From Actinomadura opuntiae (GTDB lineage Bacteria; Actinomycetota; Actinomycetes; Streptosporangiales; Streptosporangiaceae): DNA of 64,000 bases. Where the stretch lies: NCBI RefSeq assembly GCF_030283205.1, contig NZ_JASNWF010000015.1:62001-126000 (forward strand), in the 5' to 3' direction. Positions within the stretch are counted from its first letter, which is position 1. Each line of letters starts with the position of its first letter. The notes beneath the pieces were generated by a model that was not told where the DNA came from, searched no databases, and was given only the letters and a program-made list of their open reading frames with translations. The position numbers were made by a program, and so were the translations under genes. Positions 53,326 through 62,380 of this stretch are shown here, piece by piece.

Positions 53326-53690
53326 GAGCCGCCGTGGCAGGACGGCATGGGAACGGAACGGTGGGAGGATGTCGAGGGTGAGGGCGAGCACCAGTGACAT
53401 CGAGACGGCGGCCGATGTGCTGCGCACCGGAGGCCTGGTGGCCTTCCCGACCGAGACCGTCTACGGCCTGGGCGCCGACGTCCCCGCAACCGCGCGCTTG
53501 CTGGCCGAACACTTCTGGCCGGGGCCGCTGACACTGGTGCTGCGGCGCGGTCGGGGAGTGCCGCTGGAAGCGACGGGCGGTCTAGAGACCGTGGCCGTGC
53601 GCGTACCCGACCACCCGATCGCACTCGCGCTGCTATCGACCTTCGGCGGCGGCCTCACGGCCCCATCGGCCGACCGCTTCGCCTCAGTCA
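53287..53690 (+). repeat. direct repeat copy 1 (tsaC/sua5 region)
   Basis: About 400 bp nearly identical to 61873-62380, starting near gcatcgcgttcac and including the sequence upstream of the gene. Relative to the other copy it lacks 114 bp. Homology ends near 53690 (gtcagc). Confidence 0.85.
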
Positions 53691-53791
53691 GCTTCGACCG
53701 GAGCAGGGACACCTCCCAGGGCGGCGGGCCGGGCAGGGGAATCGGGGGCGGGCTCGGAAGCGACGCGGGTCAGCAGGTCTGCGGCAATTAG
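53369..53791 (+). pseudogene. truncated tsaC/sua5 copy
   Basis: The frame begins RASTSDIETAADVLRTGGLV and follows the intact gene until GLGAD, then jumps to VPATARLLAEHFWPGPLTLV. The missing 38 codons hold the KGRPPSHPLIVH segment that binds substrate. The gap is flanked in the intact gene by the 8-bp repeat CGCCGACG (62051-62058 and 62165-62172), so it arose by recombination between them. After SADRFASVS the sequence diverges to an unrelated Gly-rich end, and the Sua5 domain is absent. Not functional. Confidence 0.85.
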
Positions 53792-53833
53792 ATTAAAGGG
53801 TCAAGGTCCTGGCCGTCCGCGCCTGCCGCGGCT

Positions 53834-54394
53834 TCACTTGGGGGGCGTCAGGACGCTGTCGATGATGTAGACGGTGGCGTTGGCGGTGTGGACGTTGCCG
53901 CAGGCCACCTTGGCGTCGCTGCCGATGGTGAACGATTCGCCGGAGCTGCTGGTCTTGAGCATCGCGCCGTTGAGGGTCTTGAAGTCGCCGTTGGCCAGCC
54001 CGCTCGGGGTGATCGGCTGCCCGACGACGTGGTAGGTCAGGATGCCGGTGAGCGTCTTCTTGTCGCTCAGGACCTTGTCGAGCGTCGCCTTGGGGATCTT
54101 GTTGAACGCGTCGTTGGTCGGTGCGAACACGGTGATGTTCTTGGCCGAGTTGAGGGTGTCGACCAGCCCGGCCTTCTTCACGGCGGTGACCAGCGTCGAC
54201 AGCACCGGGTTGTTGGACGCGGCGGTCGCGACGGGGTCGGCGGACATGCCGCTGAAGCTGCCCTTGCCGGACGCCGGGACGGCCGAGCAGGCGGGCCCGA
54301 ACGGCTGGTCGGAGGCCGGTGAACTGCTCGCGGCCGTCGCCGGCGCCGAACCGGCGGGCGCGGCACTGAACCACCGTGATCTCCAGGAACACAT
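53834..54394 (-). CDS. FAS1 (fasciclin)-domain protein, leader apparently lost
   Basis: 186 aa. The FAS1 domain is complete: ATAASNNPVLSTLVTAVKKA, ITVFAPTNDAFNKIPKATLD, ILTYHVVGQPITPSGL, VYIIDSVLTPP. Homologues are exported or lipid-anchored, but here the N-terminus is MCSWRSRWFSAAPAGSAPAT, without a Sec signal or lipobox. Either the leader was lost at the junction near 54400 or the true start is not seen. It sits next to the decayed tsaC copy. FAS1 proteins mediate cell-surface adhesion. Confidence 0.75.
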   Translation of the reverse strand: MCSWRSRWFSAAPAGSAPATAASSSPASDQPFGPACSAVPASGKGSFSGMSADPVATAASNNPVLSTLVTAVKKAGLVDTLNSAKNITVFAPTNDAFNKIPKATLDKVLSDKKTLTGILTYHVVGQPITPSGLANGDFKTLNGAMLKTSSSGESFTIGSDAKVACGNVHTANATVYIIDSVLTPPK

Positions 54395-54458
54395 GCCCTG
54401 GCGCCCGGCTCGGTCGAACCGAGGACGCTGGGTGCCCGCTCGCCTGCGGCCTCACCGT

Positions 54459-55643
54459 TCAGACGGCGGGAAGGGCTGCGGCGATGCCGAGGTGGAGCAT
54501 TTCTCTCGTGAAGTCGCAGGGGTAGCCGGTCCAGGCGTCCCGGAGGAGCTTCTCCGGACCAGCGCCCGTGGTGACTCCGGTGGCTCCGTGCAGCCGGACC
54601 GCTGTTTGCGCGCATTGGATCGCCGCGTCCACGGCGCGGGTCTTGGCCGCCGGAACCAGGACGGCCAGCTCGCTCGGATCGCCTCCCCCGTCCAGCGCCG
54701 TCGCGGCCTCATGGACCAGCAGCCGGGCCGTCCGCACGGTCACCGCCATCTCCGCCAGGTCGAGCGCCACGGCCTGATGCTCGCGCAGCGGGCGGCCCCA
54801 GCTATGGCGCGAGGCGGTATGGGCGCGGGCGAGGTCCTCGGCGGCGCGGGCGACGCCGACGAAGGTCGCGGCGAGACCGACCGCCATGCCCGGCGTCGTG
54901 CTCATCAGCAATCGCAACGCCTCACCCTCCGACCCGATCCGGGAGGAGGCGGGCACCCGGACCTCGTCGAAGAACACCTCGGCGTGGAAGCCGGTGCGCA
55001 GTCCCAGCAACCGCGAACGAGGCCCGCAGGACAGGCCCGCGGTGCCGGCCGGGACCCAGAAGGCGCTGGTCGATTCGACGCCGGCACGGTCCGTGGCCGT
55101 CCGGGCGAAAGTGACGTAGGCGTCGGCGACGCCAGCGTTGGTGACCCACTGCGCCTTGGCGCCGCTGATGACGTACTCGTCGCCCTCCCTCACCGCGCGG
55201 GTGCGGTAGCCGGACTCCGGGCCCGGTCGGGGGTCGAACAGCTCGGAACCGGCGACGGACGGCTCGTTCATCGCGCCCGCGAGAACCGTCTCGCCGACCG
55301 CTATGCCCGGCAGCCACCGTTCCTTCTGCTCCGGCGTGCCCGCCGCGAGGATCAGACCTGGGACGGTCATGGTGAGGTTCAAGCCGGCGGCGAATCCCGC
55401 GTCCACCGCGCCGAGTTCCTCGGCGACGATCGCGTTGTCGAGCTGCGTCCCGCCTCCCCCGCCGTACTCCTCGGGAATGAGCAGGCCGGGAAGTCCCAGT
55501 TCCGCCGCACCTTTCAGCAGGTCGCGGTTGGCCTCGGAGGACAGCTCACCGTCATCGAGAGGAAGCGCGGGGGCGAGGCGGTTGCGGGCGAAGGCCGCGA
55601 CCGCCTCGCGGAGCGCCTGCCGTTCGGGCGCCATGCGGGTCAC
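54459..55643 (-). CDS. acyl-CoA dehydrogenase
   Basis: 394 aa. ACAD motifs: LGLPGLLIPEEYGGGGGTQL, LAGAMNEPSVAGSELF, VISGAKAQWVTNAGVADAYV, FFDEVRVPASSRIG, VGVARAAEDLARAHTASR and LHGATGVTTGAGPEKLLRD. The GTG start at 55643 overlaps the permease stop (GTGA), so it is the fourth gene of the ABC transporter operon. The catalytic Glu position is not assignable with certainty. Probably oxidises the CoA ester of the transported compound. Confidence 0.88.
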   Translation of the reverse strand: MTRMAPERQALREAVAAFARNRLAPALPLDDGELSSEANRDLLKGAAELGLPGLLIPEEYGGGGGTQLDNAIVAEELGAVDAGFAAGLNLTMTVPGLILAAGTPEQKERWLPGIAVGETVLAGAMNEPSVAGSELFDPRPGPESGYRTRAVREGDEYVISGAKAQWVTNAGVADAYVTFARTATDRAGVESTSAFWVPAGTAGLSCGPRSRLLGLRTGFHAEVFFDEVRVPASSRIGSEGEALRLLMSTTPGMAVGLAATFVGVARAAEDLARAHTASRHSWGRPLREHQAVALDLAEMAVTVRTARLLVHEAATALDGGGDPSELAVLVPAAKTRAVDAAIQCAQTAVRLHGATGVTTGAGPEKLLRDAWTGYPCDFTREMLHLGIAAALPAV

Positions 55644-56647
55644 GGCATCGCCTTTCCGCTGCGCAGGCGGTCGATGCCGATCGCGACCACGAGGACGACG
55701 CCGCTCACGACGTTGCTCCAGAACGGGCTGACGCCTGCAAGGGTCACGCCGTTCTGCAGAACGCCGAGGAACAGCACGCCCAGCAGTGTGCCGAGCAGGG
55801 AGCCACGGCCGCCCATGAAGGACGTCCCGCCGAGCAGGACGGCGGCGCCGGCCGTCAGTTCCATCCCGATGCCCGCGTCCGGGGAGGTGGAGGTGAGGCG
55901 TGCCGCGCCGACGACGCCGGCGAGGCCGGCGAGCGCGGCGCACAGCGTGTAGACGGCGACGCGGACGCCGGCGACGCTGATCCCGGCCAGCCGTGCGGCC
56001 TCGGGGTTGCCGCCGACCGCGTACACCATGCGGCCGAACCCGGTGTAGCGCAGCACGAGGACGGCCAGCAGGAACACCGCGGCAGCGATCATCACCGTGA
56101 TCGGGACACCGGCGACGCGCTGGGAGCCGAGCTTCACCAGGAACGCGTGCTTGAAGATCGTCTGCGACTGCCCGCCCGACCAGATCTGGGCGAGCCCGTG
56201 CAGCAGCGTCCCGGTGCCGATCGTGACGACCAGGAACGACAACCCCGCCTTGCCGATGAGCAGGCCGTTGGTCAACAGTCCGGCGGCCAGCGCGGCGGCG
56301 ACCGAGGCGAGCAGCGCGGCGGGGGCGGGCAGCACGTCCAGCAGCTTCCAGCACACGATCGCCGAGAAGCCCATCATGCCGCCGACCGACAGATCGATGC
56401 CCCCGGTCAGCAGCACGAACGTCATCCCGGTGGCGACCAGCAGCAGCACCACGTTCGTCTCGGCGATGTTCATGAAGTTGTCGACCGTGAGGAACTGCGG
56501 CTGCGTCACCGACAGCACCACGATCAGCAGCACCAGGACGGCGAGCACCCCGAGGTACTGCGAGGTCGCCTGCACGGCGTCGCGGGCCCGGCCGGCGGCC
56601 GGGCCGCGCGGCGCCGCCGCGGTCAGTGTCCTGTCAGGCAGCGTCAT
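55640..56647 (-). CDS. ribose-type ABC transporter permease
   Basis: 335 aa with about nine or ten membrane spans. RbsC-type motifs: NFMNIAETNVVLLLVATGMT, FVLLTGGIDLSVGGMMG, VGGNPEAARLAGISVAGVR and GGTSFMGGRGSLLGTLLGV. GGAGGGG lies upstream of ATG 56647; the start overlaps the ATPase gene by 14 nt. Imports a sugar or polyol-like, or possibly aromatic/cyclic, substrate together with the neighbouring ATPase and binding protein. Confidence 0.9.
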   Translation of the reverse strand: MTLPDRTLTAAAPRGPAAGRARDAVQATSQYLGVLAVLVLLIVVLSVTQPQFLTVDNFMNIAETNVVLLLVATGMTFVLLTGGIDLSVGGMMGFSAIVCWKLLDVLPAPAALLASVAAALAAGLLTNGLLIGKAGLSFLVVTIGTGTLLHGLAQIWSGGQSQTIFKHAFLVKLGSQRVAGVPITVMIAAAVFLLAVLVLRYTGFGRMVYAVGGNPEAARLAGISVAGVRVAVYTLCAALAGLAGVVGAARLTSTSPDAGIGMELTAGAAVLLGGTSFMGGRGSLLGTLLGVLFLGVLQNGVTLAGVSPFWSNVVSGVVLVVAIGIDRLRSGKAMP

Positions 56648-58136
56648 CTCGGTCCCCTCCCCCAAGCGCCAGCAGCGCGATGGCCTCTTCGCTCGCCTCG
56701 TCCCGGCCGAGGGCGCCGGCCGGGCGGCCCTCGGCGAGCACGATGATCCGGTCGGCGAGCCCGAGCAGTTCCAGCAGATCGGACGAGGCGAGCACGACGG
56801 CGGCCCCGGCCTCCGCCAGCCCGCCGATCAGTTCGTAGATGTCGGCGCGGGCACCGATGTCCACCCCGCGGGTCGGCTCGTCCAGCAGCAGCACCTTCGG
56901 CGCGTGGCCGATGGCGCGGGCGAGCACCAGCTTCTGCGCGTTCCCGCCCGACAGCGTCCCGACCGGGACGTCCACTCCGGGGCAGCGGACCCGGTACTCG
57001 GCGACCGCTCGGTTCGCGCGTTCCCGGTCGCGGGCGCGGTCCGTCCTTCGCAGGGCGCGCAGCCACGGGACGGCGAGATTGTCGCGGATCGTGTGCTCGG
57101 CCGCCAGGGCCTGCTCGAACCGGTCCTCCGGGACCAGCGCGACTCCGGCCCGGCGGGCGGTGCGGGGGGTGGCGCGTTCCACCGGGCTCCCGTCGACCAC
57201 GACGGTGCCGCCACGCGGCCTGCGGGCACCGGCGATCGTCTCCAGCAGTTCGCTGCGCCCGGCACCGACCAGGCCGGCGACGCCGATGATCTCCCCGGCG
57301 CGCGCCTCGAACGAGATGGCGTGCGGGGCCCGGTCCGTCACCAGGCCCTCGACGCTCAACCGCACCGCACCGGGCGTCACCGGACGCTTGTGGAAGTACT
57401 CGCCGAGGTCACGGCCGACCATCGCCGAGGACAGTCGCTCGTCGGTGAGCTCGTCGCGCCCCAGCTCGGCCACGGTGCTCCCGTCGCGCAGCACCGTCGC
57501 CCGATCGCAAGCGCGCCGGATCTCCCGCAGCCGATGGGTGATCATGATGACGCCGCAACCCCGCGCCGCGAGCCCGTCCACCACGGCGAACAGCCGTTCC
57601 GGGTCGGGCAGCCGGGTCGTCACCTCGTCCAGGATCAGCAGCCGCGGTTCGGCGGCCAGGGCCTTGGCGACCTCGACCAGCTCCCGCTCCCCCGGCGGAA
57701 GCGTCCCCGCGGGCCGCAGCGGGTCGACGTCCAGCCCGGCTCGCTCCAGGTACGGCACGGCCTGGGCGGCCAGGGCCGTGCGGCGGACGGTCCGGGCCGC
57801 CCGGTTCAGCCGGGGCAGCAGCACGTTCTCGGCGATCGAAAGCCCCGGGACCAGCGTCGGCTCCTGCGACACGAGGCACAGCCCCGCGTCGAGCGCGTCT
57901 TTCGGGCCGCTGAACGTCACCTGATGCCCGTCCAGTTCGACGACGCCCGCGTCCGACGGCATCGCGCCGGCCACGATGCGCGCCAGCGTGGACTTCCCGG
58001 AGCCGTTCTCGCCCGCCAGGCAGACCACCTCGCCGCGGTTCACCACCAGGTCGGCCCGCCGCAGCGCGGCGACGGGCCCGAACCGCTTGGCGACCCCGGA
58101 CACCTTCAGCAGCGGGGCCGTGTTCGCGTCCGCCAC
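56634..58136 (-). CDS. ribose-type ABC transporter, double ATP-binding protein
   Basis: 500 aa, two ATPase domains in tandem as in RbsA/MglA. Domain 1 has Walker A GENGSGKSTLARIV and LILDEVTTRL; its signature is degenerate (LPPGERELVEVAKAL). Domain 2 has a degenerate P-loop GLVGAGRSELLET and a good LSGGNAQKLVLARAI signature with LLLDEPTRGVDIG. GTG 58136 is 2 nt after the binding-protein stop. Confidence 0.92.
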   Translation of the reverse strand: MADANTAPLLKVSGVAKRFGPVAALRRADLVVNRGEVVCLAGENGSGKSTLARIVAGAMPSDAGVVELDGHQVTFSGPKDALDAGLCLVSQEPTLVPGLSIAENVLLPRLNRAARTVRRTALAAQAVPYLERAGLDVDPLRPAGTLPPGERELVEVAKALAAEPRLLILDEVTTRLPDPERLFAVVDGLAARGCGVIMITHRLREIRRACDRATVLRDGSTVAELGRDELTDERLSSAMVGRDLGEYFHKRPVTPGAVRLSVEGLVTDRAPHAISFEARAGEIIGVAGLVGAGRSELLETIAGARRPRGGTVVVDGSPVERATPRTARRAGVALVPEDRFEQALAAEHTIRDNLAVPWLRALRRTDRARDRERANRAVAEYRVRCPGVDVPVGTLSGGNAQKLVLARAIGHAPKVLLLDEPTRGVDIGARADIYELIGGLAEAGAAVVLASSDLLELLGLADRIIVLAEGRPAGALGRDEASEEAIALLALGGGDRDDAA

Positions 58137-58137
58137 G

Positions 58138-59181
58138 TCAGCCCAGCTTGACGTAGGTCTTGCCGTCGCGCTGCTCGAAGGCGAGGGAGAACGGGTTGTT
58201 CACCCGCTGCGCGATCGGCTGCCAGGTCCCGACGTTCTTCTTGTCGAGCTTCACCGTCGGGATCCAGATCTCCTTCGGGACCTTGCCGCCGCACACCGCG
58301 CGCAGCGCCGCGTACGCCAGCGCCTGACCGGTCTTGTCGTAGGGGACGCCGTAGGTGGCGGAGATCTTGCCCGCCTGCACCAGCGGGATCGCGTCCGGCT
58401 GCCCGTTGATCGACACGATCGCCGGCCTGAAGTCGCCGGACAGCGCGGACGCCGCGCCGATCGCGGAGACGTCGTTGAACGTCCAGATGCCCTTGAGGTC
58501 CTTGCCGTACTTCTGCCGCCATGACTCGGCGATCGCCTTGGCGTCCTCGGGGGTGATCTTCTGGTTGACCTGGCGGTCCACCACGGTCAGTCCCGCCTGC
58601 TTCGCTCCCGCCTCGAAACCGGCCTTCTCCCAGTTCAGCAGCTCGGCGTAGCTCGGGCCGAACATCGCGGCGACCTTGCCGCCTCCGACCAGCGCCTTCA
58701 GGGTCTTCGCCCCGTCCGCGCCCGCGAAGTCCACATCGTCGTGGACGGTGGTGAAGTACGGGCCGCCGACCTTGGTGTCCAGCACGATGATCGGGATCTT
58801 CTTCGCCCGCGCCTGCGCGAAGACCCCCTGCGTGGCGTTCGGGTCGACCGGGTTGGCGATCAACGCGTCCACCTGCTGCTGCATCAGCGTGTTCAGGTCG
58901 GAGATCTGTTTGCCCGGGTTGAGGTTGGCGTTCACGGCCTTGAGCTTGGCCCCGTACTTGGCGAGCGCTTTGGAGACGATCTGCTCGATCGCCTGGAAGT
59001 TGGGGTCGGGCAGCGGCTCGCTGAATCCGATGGTCTTGCCCTTGGCGGCCGGGCAGCCCGTCCCGTCGTCTCCCCCGGACGCGACGGTCTTGTCGTTGTC
59101 GCTGCCGCCGCAGGCGGCCAGGCCGAGCAGGAGTCCTGCCGCCACCACCCCGGCCGCGGTGCTCCGTGCACGCACGGTCAT
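58138..59181 (-). CDS. ribose-type ABC transporter, substrate-binding lipoprotein
   Basis: 347 aa. Lipoprotein signal ending GLAACGGS (Cys24), then a periplasmic-binding fold: GKTIGFSEPLPDPNFQAIEQ, LNTLMQQQVDALIANPVDPN, GIWTFNDVSAIGAASAL, AIVSINGQPDAIPLVQAGKI. First gene of the operon. The near-palindrome at 59207-59220 lies 26 bp upstream of its ATG. Confidence 0.92.
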   Translation of the reverse strand: MTVRARSTAAGVVAAGLLLGLAACGGSDNDKTVASGGDDGTGCPAAKGKTIGFSEPLPDPNFQAIEQIVSKALAKYGAKLKAVNANLNPGKQISDLNTLMQQQVDALIANPVDPNATQGVFAQARAKKIPIIVLDTKVGGPYFTTVHDDVDFAGADGAKTLKALVGGGKVAAMFGPSYAELLNWEKAGFEAGAKQAGLTVVDRQVNQKITPEDAKAIAESWRQKYGKDLKGIWTFNDVSAIGAASALSGDFRPAIVSINGQPDAIPLVQAGKISATYGVPYDKTGQALAYAALRAVCGGKVPKEIWIPTVKLDKKNVGTWQPIAQRVNNPFSLAFEQRDGKTYVKLG

Positions 59182-59206
59182 ATGCCACCTCCGGCAGTCT
59201 TACCGC

Positions 59207-59220
59207 ATGACGGTCGTCAC
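59207..59220. promoter_or_regulatory. operator candidate ATGAC-N4-GTCAC (third site)
   Basis: ATGACGGTCGTCAC; on the minus strand GTGACGACCGTCAT. It matches the sites at 16294 and 33937 in all but one or two positions and likewise lies between divergent catabolic and regulatory genes (ABC operon and PaaX-type regulator). Confidence 0.5.
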
Positions 59221-59334
59221 ATTGCTGACGACTGGAATCACGGTTGTACGCCCTGACCGGCAGGACCTCCGAGACAAAGGGTTCGCTGGACGGACCCGCA
59301 CGCCCGACCGCCCGGCTCATGCACACTGGGGTGC

Positions 59335-60246
59335 ATGCGAGGACCCGAGAGCGACCTCATCGACGGCGACTGGGCGGGCGCGACACCGTCCATGGCCCGC
59401 AGCCCCCGCAGCGGCACCGCCGGCGAGCCCGGAACCGGCCGCCCCAAGATGCTGATCATGGACGTCTGCGGCGCCTACATGCGGCCGCTCGGCGGATGGT
59501 TCGCCATCGCGAAGATCGTCCAGCTGATGAACGAGCTCGGGGTGGACGAGACGGCGACCCGGTCCGCGCTGCTGCGGATGCGCCGCAAGGGCCTGCTCGA
59601 ATCGGAGAACCGGGCGGGCGCGCGCGGGCTCCGGCTGACCGAGCAGGCGCTCGCCGCGCTGGAGGAGACCGACCGGCGGATCTTCGGCCCCCGCCACCCC
59701 GCCTACCTCGGGGACGGCTGGGTCCTGGTCTCCCTGTCCGTCCCCGAGGACGAGCGCTCCAAGCGGCACGTCCTGCGCTCGCAGCTGTCCTGGCTCGGCT
59801 TCGGCAACCTCGGCAACGGCCTGTGGCTGGCACCGCGCCGGATGCGGGACGAGCTGGAGAAGACCGTCAAGCAACTCGGATTCGAACGCTTCGTGCTGAT
59901 GTTCGACGCCCAGTACTCCGGTTTCACCGAACTGTCGGCCCTGGTGGAGAAGGCCTGGGACATGGCCGAGCTGACCGCGCTGTACGCCGAGTTCGTCGAA
60001 TGGTGCGAGCCGGTCACCGAACGCTGGCAGGACGTCCGGCTCCCGTCCGGCTCCCAGGCGTTCGCCGACTACACGCTGGCCCTCTACCACTGGCGGAAAT
60101 TCCCCTACCTCGACCCGGGCCTGCCCAAGGACCTGCTTCCGGCCGACTGGGCCGGGCACCGCGCCGCCGAACTCTTCTTCGATCTGCGCAACCGGCTGGA
60201 GCCCGGTGCGATCGAGTACGTCCGCAAGGTCTGCGCGGCCGGCTGA
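59335..60246 (+). CDS. PaaX-family transcriptional regulator
   Basis: 303 aa. After about 40 linker residues, the PaaX N-terminal winged helix reads LIMDVCGAYMRPLGGWFAIA, ELGVDETATRSALLRMRRKG and LLESENRAGARGLRLTEQAL; then the central domain DGWVLVSLSVPEDERSKR, LRSQLSWLGFGNLGNGLWLA and a C-terminal domain (HWRKFPYLDPGLPKDLLPAD, WAGHRAAELFFDL). PaaX regulators respond to aryl-CoA thioesters in phenylacetate catabolism, so the divergent acyl-CoA dehydrogenase operon may concern CoA esters of imported aromatic acids. ATG 59335 may not be the true start. Confidence 0.9.
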   Translation: MRGPESDLIDGDWAGATPSMARSPRSGTAGEPGTGRPKMLIMDVCGAYMRPLGGWFAIAKIVQLMNELGVDETATRSALLRMRRKGLLESENRAGARGLRLTEQALAALEETDRRIFGPRHPAYLGDGWVLVSLSVPEDERSKRHVLRSQLSWLGFGNLGNGLWLAPRRMRDELEKTVKQLGFERFVLMFDAQYSGFTELSALVEKAWDMAELTALYAEFVEWCEPVTERWQDVRLPSGSQAFADYTLALYHWRKFPYLDPGLPKDLLPADWAGHRAAELFFDLRNRLEPGAIEYVRKVCAAG

Positions 60247-60305
60247 GTTCGTCCAGCGGACCGTGCGGCTCCCGGCTCTCGCACCCGCCGACCTACCGTG
60301 CCTGC

Positions 60306-61655
60306 GTGATCAAGGGATTCAAGGGCCGGCTCCTCACCCCCGGCGACGCGGGCTACGACGACCACCGGCGCATCTGGAACGAGGCCGTCCAAGCCCGTCC
60401 CTCCCTGCTCGCCCGATGCGCCGACACCGATGACGTCGCCCTCGCCATCGGTCACGCGCACGACAGGGGCCTGCCGTTGACCGTCCGCGCGGGCGGGCAC
60501 AACTTCGCCGGCCGCTCGCTCGCCGACGGCGGCGTCGTCATCGACGTCCGCGACCTGAACGGCATCGCGGTCGACCTCGAACGCCGCGTCGCCCACCTGG
60601 GCGCCGGCCTTCGCTGGGGCCAGGTCGACCCCGTCCTCCAGGAGCACGGCCTGGCCACCACCGGCGGCTCGGTGTCGAAGGTCGGCGTCGCCGGTTTCTC
60701 CCTCGGCACCGGCCTCGGCTGGCTCGGCCGCCTCCACGGGCTCGCCGGCGACAACCTCACCGGGGCGACCATCGTCACCGCCGACGGCGCCGTCCGCAAC
60801 GTCGGCCAGCACACCGACCCCGACCTCTACTGGGCGCTCCGCGGCGCCGGCACCGGCCTCGGCGTCGTCACCGAACTCCGCATGCGGCTGTTCCCCCTCG
60901 TCCGCCCGACCACCGGCATGCTCATCCACCGCATCGACAACGCCAACGACGTCCTCTGGCAGGTCGTCGAAGCCACCGCGGACGCTCCCTCGCATCTCAA
61001 CTGGGCGGCCGTCCTCACCTGCGCACCCCCCGTCCCCGCCCTGCCCGGCGACGTGCAAGGCCGCCCCGTCTTCCTCGTCCCCGTCTTCTCCACCAGCCCA
61101 GACGGAGTCGACGACCCCCACGTCCAGGCCCTACGCCGCATCGGCCGCCCGCTCCTGGACACCATCGCCCCCACCGACTTCTGCACCTTTCAGACCTCCA
61201 CCGACGACGCCGCCCCCGACGGAACACGTTGGGACGTCCGCTCCGAATGGCTCACCCGCCTGGACGGACCCGCCATCGACCACGCCGCCGCCATGATCGA
61301 GGAGGCGTCCTCACCGCTCGGCGAGTTCCTCTTCCGCCCCCTCGGCGGTGCCATCGCCGCCCCGGACGCCCCCGACACCCCCTTCTCCTACCGCCCCGCC
61401 GCCTTCATGACCGAGGTCATCGCCAACTGGCCGCACGGCGACGGCGCCGCAGAACGCGCATGGACGGAAAAGGGACTGGCCGGCGTGCTCCACCTGTCCG
61501 CCGGGGGCCCCGACGTCAACCACCTCGGCCTCGACGAAGACCCCGCCCGCGCCCGCGCCGCCTACTCCCCCGCGACGCTGAACCGCCTTGCGGCGATCAA
61601 GAAGACCTATGATCCCGCCAACGCGTTCACCTCACCGCCGTGGCTCGCCCGCTAG
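60306..61655 (+). CDS. BBE-type FAD-linked oxidase
   Basis: 449 aa. FAD-binding PCMH fold: LPLTVRAGGHNFAGRSLADG, where His is the usual flavin attachment site; GGSVSKVGVAGFSLGTGLGW and GLAGDNLTGATIVTADG; C-terminal BBE segment LGLDEDPARARAAYSPATLN and RLAAIKKTYDPANAFTSP. The second flavin-linking Cys common in bicovalent members (LACDN) is Gly here (LAGDN), so attachment is at most through His. GTG start at 60306. Likely oxidises an alcohol, sugar or phenol. Confidence 0.88.
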   Translation: MIKGFKGRLLTPGDAGYDDHRRIWNEAVQARPSLLARCADTDDVALAIGHAHDRGLPLTVRAGGHNFAGRSLADGGVVIDVRDLNGIAVDLERRVAHLGAGLRWGQVDPVLQEHGLATTGGSVSKVGVAGFSLGTGLGWLGRLHGLAGDNLTGATIVTADGAVRNVGQHTDPDLYWALRGAGTGLGVVTELRMRLFPLVRPTTGMLIHRIDNANDVLWQVVEATADAPSHLNWAAVLTCAPPVPALPGDVQGRPVFLVPVFSTSPDGVDDPHVQALRRIGRPLLDTIAPTDFCTFQTSTDDAAPDGTRWDVRSEWLTRLDGPAIDHAAAMIEEASSPLGEFLFRPLGGAIAAPDAPDTPFSYRPAAFMTEVIANWPHGDGAAERAWTEKGLAGVLHLSAGGPDVNHLGLDEDPARARAAYSPATLNRLAAIKKTYDPANAFTSPPWLAR

Positions 61656-61955
61656 AGACAGATGAGAGCCGAGCCGACCGGCTTGGCAACAGACCAACAT
61701 GGCCCCCTTTGCCTAGCAAGTCGCCCCCAACGCCCCCAGTCGGTGTCAGGGGCCCTGCCGATGGGACGCGCGTTCGATGGTCTTCGGCTCAGTCGGGTGT
61801 CGACCGGCGACACCCTTCTCTGCCTTGACTGCCGGGACAGCTCGACAGGGGCGGCGAGTGGCGGCGACGGCGGCATCGCGTTCACCGAGCGGACGGCGGG
61901 TGAGAGCCGCCGTGCTAGGACGGCATGGGAACGGAACGGTGGGAGGATGTCGAGG
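61656..61955. other. intergenic region upstream of tsaC/sua5
   Basis: About 300 bp with no gene. The last 83 bp belong to the long direct repeat (61873-62380). The first part has no recognisable feature. Confidence 0.4.
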
Positions 61956-62380
61956 GTGACGGCGAGCACCAGTGACATCGAGAAGGCGGCCGATGTGCTG
62001 CGCACCGGAGGCCTGGTGGCCTTCCCGACCGAGACCGTCTACGGCCTGGGCGCCGACGCCCAGGACCCTGTCGCGGTCACGCGTACCTTCCAAGTCAAGG
62101 GACGTCCGCCCTCCCACCCGCTGATCGTCCACATCAGCGGCGCCGAGCGCCTGCCGGAGTGGGTCGCCGACGTCCCCGCAACCGCGCGCTTGCTGGCCGA
62201 ACACTTCTGGCCGGGGCCGCTGACGCTGGTGCTGCGGCGCGGTCGGGGAGTGCCGCTGGAAGCGACGGGCGGTCTAGAGACCGTGGCCGTGCGCGTACCC
62301 GACCACCCGATCGCACTCGCGCTGCTGTCGACCTTCGGCGGCGGCCTCACGGCCCCGTCGGCCAACCGCTTCGGCTCGGT
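61873..62380 (+). repeat. direct repeat copy 2 (intact tsaC/sua5 region)
   Basis: This copy includes the intact gene start and the 114 bp missing from the other copy (53287-53690). The copies lie 8.6 kb apart in the same orientation, framing the FAS1/ABC/PaaX/BBE genes. Confidence 0.85.
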
